From the NCBI RefSeq assembly GCF_029952525.1, contig NZ_JASAOF010000008.1, positions 62,001 through 126,000 of the forward strand: 64,000 bases of DNA, in the 5' to 3' direction. Under the pieces are notes generated by a model, which saw only the letters and a program-made list of their open reading frames with translations, did not search any database and had not been told where the DNA came from. Below are positions 1-8,047 of the stretch, piece by piece (the first letter of the stretch is position 1; each line of letters starts with the position of its first letter). Source of the stretch: Saccharopolyspora ipomoeae. Its GTDB lineage: Bacteria; Actinomycetota; Actinomycetes; Mycobacteriales; Pseudonocardiaceae. The position numbers were made by a program, and so were the translations under genes.

Positions 1-1
1 C

Positions 2-862
2 GTGCTGGTCGTGGCCGGGATCGCGCTGGTCGTCGGGGTCGTCGGGGCGTTCCTGCTGTCGCTGGAGATGTGGTGGGGCTACCAGCTCACCCGCGAACCC
101 GGCACGCTGCGCGTCAAGCGCGGCCTGCTCACCACCCGCTCGCTGTCGCTGGAGGAGCGCCGGCTGCGCGGCGTCGAGCTCGGCGAGCCGCTGCCGCTGC
201 GGCTGGCCGGCGGCGCCCGGCTGGGCGCGGTCGCGACCGGGCTCCAGGACAGGTCGCAGGACAAGAAGCAGCCGGAGAGCAAGACCCTGCTGCCGCCCGC
301 GCCCCGCGCCGAGGCCCGCCGCGTGGCGGCGGCCGTGCTGCGCGACCGGCCGTTCGACCTGGCCCTCACCCCGCACCCGCGCGCCGCCCTGCGGCGGCGG
401 ATCGGCTGGGCGCTGTGGAGCGCGCTGGGCGTGGCGGTCGTGGTGGCGATCCCGGCGGTGCCCGGCTGGATCCCGACGTCCTTCGCCGTCGTCCTCGTGG
501 TGCTCGCCCTGGCGGTCGGGCTCGGCTTCGCCGTCGACGCCCACCGCGGCCTCGGGCACGCGCTGGACGAGCGATACCTGGTGGCGCGCAACGGAAGTGC
601 GGCCCGGAGCACGGTCGCGCTGCAGCGCGAGAACATCATCGGTTGGCGGATCTCCCGCACGGTGTTCCAGCGCCGCGCCGACCTGATGACCGTGGGCGCG
701 ACGACCGCCGCCGGATCGAGCCTCTACCGCGTCTACGACGTCCGCACCGGCGACGGCCTGGCGCTGGCCGATGAAGCCGTTCCCGGTCTCCTCACGCCTT
801 TCCTGGAAGGCGCTGCGGCAGAGCCTGTTTCGATGTCTGACGGGGAGCGCCCCCCGAACTAG
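2..862 (+). CDS. Bacterial PH-domain (YdbT/DUF304-like) membrane protein, 3' part
   Basis: The frame is open to the left edge, so the real start lies outside the window and the GTG at 2 is probably internal. About 286 residues are visible. A hydrophobic helix opens the visible part, and two more membrane helices lie at about residues 135-180. The C-terminal part (LDERYLVARNGSAAR, then a QRENIIGWRISRTVFQRR stretch) looks like the bPH2 domain of YdbT-type proteins. These are integral membrane proteins of poorly defined role, often found as pairs of PH proteins. No neighbour clarifies its job. Family call is moderately sure; function is unknown. Confidence 0.6.
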   Translation: MLVVAGIALVVGVVGAFLLSLEMWWGYQLTREPGTLRVKRGLLTTRSLSLEERRLRGVELGEPLPLRLAGGARLGAVATGLQDRSQDKKQPESKTLLPPAPRAEARRVAAAVLRDRPFDLALTPHPRAALRRRIGWALWSALGVAVVVAIPAVPGWIPTSFAVVLVVLALAVGLGFAVDAHRGLGHALDERYLVARNGSAARSTVALQRENIIGWRISRTVFQRRADLMTVGATTAAGSSLYRVYDVRTGDGLALADEAVPGLLTPFLEGAAAEPVSMSDGERPPN

Positions 863-880
863 CGCGCTCCCCCGTCGGAT

Positions 881-1075
881 TCAGCCCTGGTCGAACCGGC
901 CGTTCTTCACGCCGCCGACGAAGTCCTTCCACAGCTGCGAGGCGACCTCGATGCGCCCCGCCCCCCGGTTCTTGGTGTCCCGCACACCAACGTGGTCGGC
1001 CCCGAAGCCGACCTCGACGCACTGCCCCTGCCCCTGAGATCGGGAACTCGTGCGCCAGCCGGATATGTGCGCCAT
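881..1075 (-). CDS. DUF397 small protein
   Basis: This 64-residue protein has the DUF397 pattern: WRTSSRSQGQGQCVEVGF near the N-terminus, then VRDTKN and WKDFV near the end. DUF397 proteins in actinomycetes almost always sit next to XRE/DUF5753 regulators and are thought to act with them, in some cases in an antitoxin-like or developmental role (for example the Streptomyces bldB/whiJ-type loci). Its ATG follows directly on the TAG of the upstream regulator with no intervening base, so the two are translationally coupled. The partner role is inferred from family context. Confidence 0.85.
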   Translation of the reverse strand: MAHISGWRTSSRSQGQGQCVEVGFGADHVGVRDTKNRGAGRIEVASQLWKDFVGGVKNGRFDQG

Positions 1076-1924
1076 CTACAGCTCTCCTATGCGTTGTTGG
1101 ATGAAATCGACCGAGCCCTCGGGATCTACCGCGTGCGCCCTCAGATGATCCATCATCGTGGCGTAGTTCGTCAGCTCGATCTCGCGCTCCAGGTACAGGC
1201 CACCCACATGGGTTTCCAGGTACACCACGTCGGGGTCGATGTGGTTGGAGTAGCGCAGGATCACGAACGGACCGGCCTGCGCCGGGTGGGCACCGGCGTC
1301 CAGCGGCATCACCTGCAGCGTCACGTTCGGCAGCTGCCCCAGCTTGAGCATGTGCTCCAGCTGCCTGCGCAGCACGCCGTCACCGCCGACGCGACGCCGC
1401 AGCGCGGCCTCGCCGACCACCGCCCACAGCTCCAGCGGGTTGTCCCCGGTGACCCGCTCCTGCCGCTGGATGCGCAGGTCCACGCGTCGCCCGATCTCCG
1501 CGTCGTGCGCGCGGATGAGCGTGGACTTGGTGATGGCGTAGGCGTATTCACGCGTCTGCAGCAGCCCGGGGATCGCCTCGGACTCGTAGGTGTGAATGCT
1601 GGACGCCTCGGCTTCGAGACCCACGTAGGTCTCGTACCACTCGGGCAGCACGTCGCTGTAGGAGTGCCACCAGCCGCGCTTGCGGGCGTCGCGGGCGAGG
1701 TTGATCAGCTGGTCCCGCTCGGCGCTGTCCACCCCGTAGAAGTCCAGCAGCGCCGACACGTCACCGACCGAGGGTGATCTCTTCGCGGTCTCGAATCGAC
1801 CGATCTTCGCCTGCGTGCAACCGAGATGACTGGCCGCCTGCTGCTGCGTGACCTCCGAACGGGCGCGCAACCTGCGCAATTCGGCGGCCAGTCTGCGGCG
1901 ACGCACCGTGGGACTGACTGTCAT
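1076..1924 (-). CDS. XRE-family helix-turn-helix regulator with DUF5753 domain
   Basis: The protein has 282 residues. An N-terminal XRE helix-turn-helix at about residues 10-65 (TQQQAASHLGCTQAKIGRFE) is followed by a DUF5753 ligand/partner domain containing the typical IPGLLQTREYA segment and RQERV. It is the usual upstream partner of the DUF397 protein, with stop and start codons abutting (TAG then ATG). Such pairs are many-copy regulators in Streptomyces and Pseudonocardiaceae and are linked to development and antibiotic control in other species. The target of this copy cannot be read from the sequence. Confidence 0.88.
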   Translation of the reverse strand: MTVSPTVRRRRLAAELRRLRARSEVTQQQAASHLGCTQAKIGRFETAKRSPSVGDVSALLDFYGVDSAERDQLINLARDARKRGWWHSYSDVLPEWYETYVGLEAEASSIHTYESEAIPGLLQTREYAYAITKSTLIRAHDAEIGRRVDLRIQRQERVTGDNPLELWAVVGEAALRRRVGGDGVLRRQLEHMLKLGQLPNVTLQVMPLDAGAHPAQAGPFVILRYSNHIDPDVVYLETHVGGLYLEREIELTNYATMMDHLRAHAVDPEGSVDFIQQRIGEL

Positions 1925-2065
1925 GCCCCCATCCTGCCCGGCCCACCACGACGAGTCACAACCCGATCACCCGTACGACATCTTCACGCGCCCGCTCCTT
2001 CCGGGGATCCTGGTGTGCGGCGGCCCGAGCAGGAGGGCCGGACCGCCGCGCGGTGGGGGTGACAG

Positions 2066-2176
2066 GTGTACTTGCTCATGATGGTGTCCGTGCTGGTGTG
2101 GGCCGCGTTCTTCGGTTTCGGCCTGCTGCTGTGGTGGCGAGCCGGCCACCTCGCACCCCGACGCCCCCGGGACTGA
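2066..2176 (+). CDS. Possible 36-residue single-pass membrane peptide
   Basis: A short frame starts with GTG at 2066 behind a GGGGGTGACAG stretch and ends with TGA at 2176. An in-frame TGA at 2060 limits the start. The product is almost wholly one hydrophobic helix (VSVLVWAAFFGFGLLLWWR) with a positively charged tail (RRPRD), a layout typical of small bacterial membrane proteins. It lies in the 340-bp gap between the XRE regulator (opposite strand) and poxB (opposite strand). No family is recognised. The rest of the gap (1925-2065, 2177-2268) shows nothing clear. Confidence 0.45.
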   Translation: MYLLMMVSVLVWAAFFGFGLLLWWRAGHLAPRRPRD

Positions 2177-2268
2177 CTCAGGGACTGCTTGTGCATGCGG
2201 CGGAGCCGCATTCTCTTCCACCACCCTGGCCACCCGCACCGCCACGCAGCGCGACCAGAGCAACAGCT

Positions 2269-4002
2269 CTAGGGTCGCGGGACGTTGCGGAGGTTGCTTC
2301 GGGCCAGCTGGAGCATCTTGCCCACGCCGCCGGAGAGCACCGTGCGGCTCACCGCCAGGGCGAAGCCCTTGACCTGCTCGGCCGTGATGTTCGGCGGCAG
2401 CGACAGCGCGTTGGGATCGGTCACCACGTCCACCAGCGCCGGGCCCGGCCGCGACAGCGCGTCGGCGAGCGCGTCCCGGACCTCGCCCGGCTTCTCCACC
2501 CGCACCGAGTGGATGCCCGCCGCGCGAGCGATGGCGGCGAAGTCGACGCCGTCGTGATCGGTGCCGAAGTCCGGCAGGCCGTCGACCAGCATCTCCAGCT
2601 TCACCATGCCCAGCGAGGAGTTGTTGAACACCACGGTCTTCACCGGCAGCCGGTGGGTGCGCAGGCTCAGCAGGTCGCCCAGCAGCATCGCCAGCCCGCC
2701 GTCGCCGGACATCGACACCACCTGCCGGTTCGGCTCGGCCAGCTGCGCGCCGATGGCCTGCGGCAGCGCGTTGGCCATCGAGCCGTGCACGAACGAGCCC
2801 AGCACCCGGCGGCGCCCGTTCGGCGTGACGTAGCGGGCGGCCCAGACGTTGCACATCCCGGTGTCCACGGTGAACACCGCGTCCTCGGCCGCCAGGTCGT
2901 CGAGCACGTCGGCCACGTACTCGGGGTGGATGGGCACCTGCGACTCGACGTTGCGGGTGTAGGCGTCGACGACCTTCTCCAGCTGTCCGGCGTGCTCGCG
3001 CAGCATCCGGTCCAGGTACGAGCGGTCGGTCTTGGTCCGCAGCTGCGGCAGCACCGCGCGGATCGTCTCGGCGACGTCGCCGTGCACGGCCAGGTCCAGC
3101 ACCGTGCGCCGGCCCAGGTGCGTGGGCTCGATGTCGACCTGCACCGTGTTGGCCTGCGGCAGGAAGTTGTCGTACGGGAAGTCGGTGCCCAGCAGCAGCA
3201 CCAGGTCGGCCTTGTGCATCGCCTCGTAGCAGGCCCCGTAGCCCAGCAGGCCGCTCATGCCGACGTCGAAGGGGTTGTCGTACTGGATCCACTCCTTGCC
3301 GCGCAGCGCGTGCCCGACCGGGGCCTTGATCTTCTCCGCGAGCTCCATCACGTCGGCGTGCGCGCCGCGAGAACCCGCGCCGCAGAACAGCATCGGGCGT
3401 TCCGCCCGGTTGATCCGCTCCGCGAGCGCCGAGACCTGGTCGGCCGAGGGCAGCAGCGTCGGCGGCTCCCAGTCGACCACGCCCCGACCGGTCGGCTTGG
3501 CCGCCGACTCCTCGGCCACGTCACCCGGCATCACCAGCACCGACACCCCGCGCCTGCCCACGGCGGTCTGGATCGCGCTGCGCAGCAGCCGCGGCATCTG
3601 GGTGGGCTGGGACAGCAGCTCGCAGAAGTGGCTGCACTCGTTGAACAGCTCCTCCGGGTGGGTCTCCTGGAAGAAGCCGGTGCCGATCTGCTCCGACGGG
3701 ATGTGCGAGGCCAGCGCCAGCACCGGCGCTCCGCTGCGGTGCGCGTCGTAGAGCCCGTTGATCAGGTGCAGGTTGCCGGGCCCGCAGCTGCCCGCGCACA
3801 CCGCGAGCCTGCCGGTGACCTGCGCTTCGGCACCGGCGGCGAACGCGGCGGCCTCCTCGTGCCGCGTGTGCACCCACTCGATCCCCTCGGTGCGGCGGAC
3901 GGCGTCGACGACCGGGTTGAGGCTGTCCCCGACGATGCCGTAGATCCGCTTCACCCCGGCCTGCACGAGTACTTCGATGAACTGCTCGGCGACGGTCGGC
4001 AT
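2269..4002 (-). CDS. poxB: Pyruvate dehydrogenase (quinone)/pyruvate oxidase, ThDP-dependent
   Basis: At 577 residues it is close to E. coli PoxB (572). PoxB decarboxylates pyruvate to acetate and CO2, using thiamine diphosphate and FAD and passing electrons to the quinone pool at the membrane. The PYR-domain glutamate lies in RHEEAAAFAAGAEA (about residue 50). The central FAD/Rossmann part includes LLLGTDFPYDNFLP, and the thiamine-diphosphate motif SGDGGLAMLLGDLLSLR runs to VVFNNSSLGMVK. The ATG at 4002 has a good GGAGGAG site. It is monocistronic. The closely related acetolactate synthase family is less likely because of the PoxB-like FFQETHPEELF segment. Confidence 0.88.
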   Translation of the reverse strand: MPTVAEQFIEVLVQAGVKRIYGIVGDSLNPVVDAVRRTEGIEWVHTRHEEAAAFAAGAEAQVTGRLAVCAGSCGPGNLHLINGLYDAHRSGAPVLALASHIPSEQIGTGFFQETHPEELFNECSHFCELLSQPTQMPRLLRSAIQTAVGRRGVSVLVMPGDVAEESAAKPTGRGVVDWEPPTLLPSADQVSALAERINRAERPMLFCGAGSRGAHADVMELAEKIKAPVGHALRGKEWIQYDNPFDVGMSGLLGYGACYEAMHKADLVLLLGTDFPYDNFLPQANTVQVDIEPTHLGRRTVLDLAVHGDVAETIRAVLPQLRTKTDRSYLDRMLREHAGQLEKVVDAYTRNVESQVPIHPEYVADVLDDLAAEDAVFTVDTGMCNVWAARYVTPNGRRRVLGSFVHGSMANALPQAIGAQLAEPNRQVVSMSGDGGLAMLLGDLLSLRTHRLPVKTVVFNNSSLGMVKLEMLVDGLPDFGTDHDGVDFAAIARAAGIHSVRVEKPGEVRDALADALSRPGPALVDVVTDPNALSLPPNITAEQVKGFALAVSRTVLSGGVGKMLQLARSNLRNVPRP

Positions 4003-4181
4003 GCTCGCTCCTCCGTGAACGGTTGATCGATCGGGCCACCCACTCGTCTACGCGCGGCACCAGGCACCCGCAACCCGGTAGCCCGTTCGAGGGATACCGG
4101 TAACGAACCGCCCGATTCCGGCGATCTCCACCACGTCCGCCTCGGAAGCGGTTTTCTCGCGCTACGAAAGGAATTTCGACG

Positions 4182-4349
4182 GTGTCCGTCCGCGTCTACA
4201 TCAGGTGCGCTGTTGCCGTGACCACTTCGGCGTTGGCCGGGCTCATCGTCGGCGGATTCCTCGTCACGCATCAGCAGGCGGACCAACCCGCCATCGAGCA
4301 GGTGTCCCAGCTCACTCCCGCCGCGGGCGGTGCGGCGCTGCCCGAGTGA
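4182..4349 (+). CDS. Small membrane-anchored protein, 55 residues
   Basis: The GTG start at 4182 lies 10 bases behind GAAAGGA, a good ribosome-binding site, and the frame ends at TGA 4347-4349. The product has a short basic N-terminus, one hydrophobic helix (AVAVTTSALAGLIVGGFLV) and a hydrophilic tail of about 30 residues rich in Q, A and P, which is predicted to lie outside the membrane. It could equally be a short exported peptide. It is divergent from poxB and 31 bp before the peroxiredoxin start. The family is not recognised. Confidence 0.5.
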   Translation: MSVRVYIRCAVAVTTSALAGLIVGGFLVTHQQADQPAIEQVSQLTPAAGGAALPE

Positions 4350-4367
4350 GCCGTCCGGCCCATCGGC

Positions 4368-4373
4368 TAGCGT
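4368..4373 (+). promoter_or_regulatory. Probable -10 box of the peroxiredoxin gene (leaderless start)
   Basis: TAGCGT ends seven bases before the ATG at 4381, and no purine-rich ribosome-binding site lies in between. This spacing would put the transcript start at or beside the ATG, as in the many leaderless mRNAs known from actinobacteria. It also supports the choice of ATG 4381 over upstream in-frame starts. Confidence 0.45.
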
Positions 4374-4380
4374 CGCGGGC

Positions 4381-4854
4381 ATGACCGAACAGAACCGACT
4401 TGCGGACGGCGACGCGGCGCCCGAGTTCTCGCTGCCGGACGCCGACGGCAACACCGTCTCGCTCAGCGACTACCGCGGCCGATCGGTCGTCGTCTACTTC
4501 TACCCCGCCGCGAGCACCCCGGGCTGCACCAAGGAGGCCTGCGACTTCCGCGACAGCCTCGCGGAGCTCAACGACGCCGGGTTCGACGTGGTGGGCATCT
4601 CCCCGGACAAGCCCGCCAAGCTCGCGAAGTTCCGCGACGCGGAGGGGCTGACGTTCCCGCTGCTGTCCGACGAGGACCGCTCGGTGATGACGGCCTGGGG
4701 CGCCTTCGGCGAGAAGAAGAACTACGGCAAGATCGTCCAGGGCGTCATCCGCTCGACGTTCGTCGTCGACCCCGACGGCAAGATCGCCAAGGCCCTCTAC
4801 AACATCAAGGCCACCGGCCACGTAGACCGGCTGCGCAAGGACATCGGGGTCTAG
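4381..4854 (+). CDS. bcp: Thiol peroxidase of the bacterioferritin-comigratory (PrxQ) family
   Basis: The 157-residue peroxiredoxin has the BCP/PrxQ pattern YPAASTPGCTKEACDFRD. This gives the peroxidatic Cys49 and a resolving Cys54 five residues later, the usual 1-Cys/atypical 2-Cys PrxQ arrangement. It reduces H2O2 and organic hydroperoxides with thioredoxin in the cytosol. Length matches the family (about 155). The start is set by the TAGCGT box seven bases upstream. It stands alone, convergent with the TauE-type gene, and a structured repeat lies in the gap after it. Confidence 0.93.
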   Translation: MTEQNRLADGDAAPEFSLPDADGNTVSLSDYRGRSVVVYFYPAASTPGCTKEACDFRDSLAELNDAGFDVVGISPDKPAKLAKFRDAEGLTFPLLSDEDRSVMTAWGAFGEKKNYGKIVQGVIRSTFVVDPDGKIAKALYNIKATGHVDRLRKDIGV

Positions 4855-4880
4855 GAACTGTTCCGTGGTTGCGTTGCTTG

Positions 4881-5005
4881 GCGGTGCCGGTAGCGGAACC
4901 TGAGCGGCTTCGTGGACTCCGTGCGCCGCTCCTTGAGTACGCCAATACGAGGCGTCCCGGCGTACTCGCCACGAAGCCGCTCAGAACCCGCGGCGGTGCG
5001 GGCTG
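4881..5005 (+). repeat. Structured dispersed element, copy 1
   Basis: The first 24 bases (GGTAGCGGAACCTGAG at its core) and the last 26 (CTCAGAACCCGCGG at its core) match the ends of the element at 30792-30918 (reverse strand) with one mismatch each. Between them lies a perfect 16-bp inverted repeat, CTGAGCGGCTTCGTGG at 4900-4915 with its complement at 4969-4984, and nested inside it GAGTACGCC/GGCGTACTC. The stem sequence differs from that of copy 2 but still pairs, so the pairing itself appears to be kept. It sits between convergent genes. It may be a structured RNA, a terminator or a mobile palindromic element; I cannot say which. Confidence 0.7.
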
Positions 5006-5052
5006 AGTCCCACACCTGAAGCAGCGGCTCCGCCGCACTTCTCAAACGCGCA

Positions 5053-5811
5053 TCAGTCGAAGGCCATGTAGAGGGCTACGCCCGCGGCGATGACGACCAC
5101 CAGGTAGCGCAGCAGCGTCGAGGGCAGGCGCTGGGCGAGCTTGCCGCCCGCGAAGCCGCCGATGACCGTGGTCGGCACCAGCATCGCCACCGCGACCCAG
5201 TCGACCGGCGCGATCAGGGCGTAGACGACGAGCGTGGCCGCGCTGCCGATCATGCCCAGCCAGCTCTTGAGCGCGTTGAGCCTGCGCATGCTGTCGGTGG
5301 CCGCCAGCACCAGGATCGCGATCAGGATCACGCTGCGCGCGCCGCCGAAGTAGCCGCCGTAGATCGAGGCCAGGAAGATACCGACGGTGAGCAGCACCGT
5401 CCGGTCCGGCGCGCCCTCGGCGGGCGAGCCGAGCCACGTGCGGATGGTGTTCTGGAAGGCCATCAGCACCGCCGACAGCCCGACCAGCGCCGGGACCACG
5501 GCGTCGAAGACCTCGCCGGGCAGCACCATCAGCAGCGCGCAGCCGATCGCCGAGCCCGCGCAGGCCGCGATCGACGTCGTCCACAGCCTGCGCGAATTCC
5601 CCTTCAGGTCGTCGCGCTGGCTGATCGCCGCGCCCACGAAACCCGGTCCCTGCGCCACGGAGTTGGTCACGTTGGCCACCAGCGGCGGCATCCCGGTCGC
5701 CAGCAGCGCCGGGAACACCAGCAGGGAACCGCCACCGGCCACCGCGTTCACCGCGCCGGACAGGAATCCGACGACGACGAGCAGGCCCAGCTCCAACCAA
5801 TCCGTGAACAC
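5053..5811 (-). CDS. TauE/SafE-family sulfite/organosulfonate exporter-like membrane protein
   Basis: The protein has 252 residues and about eight membrane helices. The family signature appears at the N-terminus (GFLSGAVNAVAGGGSLLVFPALL) and is repeated in the second half (YGGYFGGARSVILIAIL, then LNALKSWLGM). TauE/SafE proteins export sulfite, sulfoacetate or related anions, or import small acids in some cases; the substrate here is unknown. It is transcribed towards the peroxiredoxin and away from rdgB and is not in an obvious operon. The GTG at 5811 is the longest reasonable start and begins directly at the first helix. Confidence 0.85.
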   Translation of the reverse strand: MFTDWLELGLLVVVGFLSGAVNAVAGGGSLLVFPALLATGMPPLVANVTNSVAQGPGFVGAAISQRDDLKGNSRRLWTTSIAACAGSAIGCALLMVLPGEVFDAVVPALVGLSAVLMAFQNTIRTWLGSPAEGAPDRTVLLTVGIFLASIYGGYFGGARSVILIAILVLAATDSMRRLNALKSWLGMIGSAATLVVYALIAPVDWVAVAMLVPTTVIGGFAGGKLAQRLPSTLLRYLVVVIAAGVALYMAFD

Positions 5812-5868
5812 GAACCGAAGTTAGCCGTCCAACCGCACCACGCCCCCACCGGGGCGAGCGGAGTCACA

Positions 5869-6474
5869 TCACCCGGCGAGCGGTTTCAGGGAGGGGAGCA
5901 GCAGGCGGAGGGCTCGGCCTCGGTGGGAACCGGCGTCCTTCTCGGCCGGGGTGAGCTCCGCGCTGGTGCGGGTCTCGCCCTCCGGAACGAAGATCGGGTC
6001 GTAGCCGAAGCCGTTGGTGCCCCGGGGCTCCCGGATGATCGCGCCGCGCCACTCGCCGCGCACCACGGTCTCGGTGCCGTCGGGCAGCACCAGCGCGGCG
6101 GCGGAGACGAACGCGCCGCCCCGCCGCTCGTCGGGCACGTCGCCCAGCTGGCCCAGCACGAGCTCCAGGTTCGCCTGGTCATCGCCGTGCTTGCCGGACC
6201 AGCGCGCGGAGAGCACCCCGGGCATGCCGTTGAGCGCGTCGATCTCCAGGCCGGAGTCGTCGGCGACGGCGGGCAGGCCGGTGGCGCGGGCCGCGTCGGC
6301 GGCCTTGGCCACGGCGTTCTCCTCGAACGTCGCCCCGGTCTCCGGGGCCTCGGGGAACTCCGGCACGTCGGCCAGGCCCACGACCTCCAGACCGGTGACG
6401 CCCTCGGCCTCCAGGATCCGGCGCAGCTCCACCAGCTTCTTCTGGTTGCGGGTGGCCAGCAGCAACCGGGTCAT
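5869..6474 (-). CDS. rdgB: Non-canonical purine NTP pyrophosphatase (RdgB/HAM1)
   Basis: This 201-residue ITPase family member hydrolyses dITP, XTP and other deaminated purine nucleotides to the monophosphate, keeping them out of DNA and RNA. The signature [18 protein letters not shown] at the N-terminus, [12 protein letters not shown] (metal and substrate site) and [13 protein letters not shown] are all present. The start overlaps the rph stop by four bases (ATGA), so the two are coupled, as in many actinobacteria (Rv1341 beside Rv1340). It is the last gene of the long minus-strand block from mec downward. Confidence 0.95.
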   Translation of the reverse strand: MTRLLLATRNQKKLVELRRILEAEGVTGLEVVGLADVPEFPEAPETGATFEENAVAKAADAARATGLPAVADDSGLEIDALNGMPGVLSARWSGKHGDDQANLELVLGQLGDVPDERRGGAFVSAAALVLPDGTETVVRGEWRGAIIREPRGTNGFGYDPIFVPEGETRTSAELTPAEKDAGSHRGRALRLLLPSLKPLAG

Positions 6475-7226
6475 GCGGCGTCTCCGGGCAGCTCGCCCGG
6501 GTACGGCTCGGCCAGCGCGGCCTCCTGCAGGCGGGCGAGCTCACCGCAGCCGGCCAGCGCGAAGTCGAGCATCTTGTCCATCGTGGACCGCGTGTAGGTG
6601 GCGCCCTCGCCGGTGCCCTGCACCTCGACCAGCGTGCCGTGGTCGGTGGCGACCACGTTCATGTCGACCTCGGCGCGGGAGTCCTCCTCGTAGGGCAGGT
6701 CCAGCCGCACCCGGCCGTCGACGACGCCGACGCTGACCGCCTGGATCGAGCAGGACAGCGGCTTCGGGTCGGACAGCCGACCGGCAGAGCCCAGCCACGT
6801 CACCGCGTCGGCCAGCGCCACGTAGGCGCCGGTGATCGCGGCGGTGCGGGTGCCGCCGTCGGCCTGGATGACGTCGCAGTCCAAGGTGATGGTGTTCTCG
6901 CCGAGCGCCGCCATGTCGATGCAGGCGCGCAGGGACCGGCCGATCAGCCGGGAGATCTCGTGGGTGCGGCCGCCGATGCGGCCCTTCACCGACTCGCGGG
7001 CGCCGCGCGTGTTGGTCGCCGACGGCAGCATCGCGTACTCGGCGGTCACCCAGCCCAGGCCGGAGCCGGTCCGCCAGCGCGGAACGCCGTCCTGCACGCT
7101 GGCCGCGCACAGCACCCGCGTGCGCCCGAACTCCACCAGCACCGAGCCCGCCGGCCAGTCCTGGTACCCGCGCGTGATCTTCACATCGCGCAGCTGATCG
7201 TCACTGCGTCCATCCGCTCTAGCCAC
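6471..7226 (-). CDS. rph: Ribonuclease PH
   Basis: The protein has 251 residues, somewhat longer than the E. coli enzyme (238) and typical for actinobacteria. RNase PH is a phosphate-dependent 3' to 5' exonuclease that trims tRNA 3' ends. Visible landmarks are [18 protein letters not shown] near the N-terminus, the basic loop [22 protein letters not shown], and [22 protein letters not shown] in the phosphate-binding core. It overlaps rdgB by four bases. Gene order matches rphA in mycobacteria. Confidence 0.96.
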   Translation of the reverse strand: MARADGRSDDQLRDVKITRGYQDWPAGSVLVEFGRTRVLCAASVQDGVPRWRTGSGLGWVTAEYAMLPSATNTRGARESVKGRIGGRTHEISRLIGRSLRACIDMAALGENTITLDCDVIQADGGTRTAAITGAYVALADAVTWLGSAGRLSDPKPLSCSIQAVSVGVVDGRVRLDLPYEEDSRAEVDMNVVATDHGTLVEVQGTGEGATYTRSTMDKMLDFALAGCGELARLQEAALAEPYPGELPGDAA

Positions 7227-7276
7227 GCCACAACCCTAAGCCCAGGCACCCGCACCTTCGCGGAAGCCCCCGCGCG

Positions 7277-8047
7277 TCAGACCTCGTAGGTGGCGCCCGC
7301 TTCGACGAGGTGGGCCGGGCCGCCGAAGGCCGCCTTGGCCTCGGCCTCGATGGCGGCGTGGTCGGTCCAGGGCACGAGGTGGGTGACCAGCAGGCGCTCG
7401 GCGCCGGAGGTCTCGGCGACCTCGCCCGCCTGGCGGCCGGAGAGGTGGACGTTCTCCGGGGCGTCCTCGTGGTGCTCCCAGGACGCCTCGGCGAGCAGCG
7501 CGTGCGCGCCCGCGGCGAGGTCGGTGAGCTGCTCGCACGGGCCGGTGTCACCGGTGTAGGCCAGCACCCGACCCTCGGCCTCGACGCGGAAACCCCAGGT
7601 CTGGCACAGGTGCGCCACCTCGACCGCGCGGATCGTGAACGGCCCGACCGTCACCGGCTCGGTGCTCACCGGTCGGAACTCGAACACGTCCGACAGGTCG
7701 GTCTCCGCGAGCTCCTCGGCGTTCGGCGCGTACAGCGCGGCGAGCCGCTCGGGGGAGTTGGCCGGGCCGACCACCGGCAGCCGCCGGGCGCGCGGGTCGT
7801 AGGGCGGGTTCGGCCGGTAGCGCCGGTAGACCGCGAGCGCGCCGAAGTCGGCGCAGTGGTCCGGGTGCAGGTGGCTGAACAGCAGCGCGTCCAGGTCGAA
7901 CGGGTCGAGGAAGCGCTGCATCGCACCGAGGGTGCCGTTGCCCAGGTCCAGCGCGATCCGGGTGCCCCCGGACTCCAGCAGGTATCCGGAGGCGGGCGAG
8001 TCGGGTCCGGGAATGCTCCCGGCGCAACCGAGGACCGTCAGCTTCAT
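7277..8047 (-). CDS. Metallo-beta-lactamase-fold cyclic-nucleotide phosphodiesterase-like enzyme (Rv1339-like)
   Basis: The protein has 256 residues. The metallo-beta-lactamase fold shows [14 protein letters not shown] (HxHxDH), a central histidine in [23 protein letters not shown] and a late [15 protein letters not shown]. It takes the position of M. tuberculosis Rv1339, between murI and rph; Rv1339 has been reported to degrade cyclic AMP. The ATG overlaps the murI stop by four bases. The metal-hydrolase assignment is firm; cAMP as substrate is inferred from synteny and similarity. Confidence 0.82.
   Translation of the reverse strand: MKLTVLGCAGSIPGPDSPASGYLLESGGTRIALDLGNGTLGAMQRFLDPFDLDALLFSHLHPDHCADFGALAVYRRYRPNPPYDPRARRLPVVGPANSPERLAALYAPNAEELAETDLSDVFEFRPVSTEPVTVGPFTIRAVEVAHLCQTWGFRVEAEGRVLAYTGDTGPCEQLTDLAAGAHALLAEASWEHHEDAPENVHLSGRQAGEVAETSGAERLLVTHLVPWTDHAAIEAEAKAAFGGPAHLVEAGATYEV

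Noticed and set aside
2053..4026. Long open frame opposite poxB (657 codons)
   Set aside because: It is a GC-driven shadow frame: low complexity, no domain, and fully antisense to a well supported gene. The same holds for the other long antisense frames across the window.
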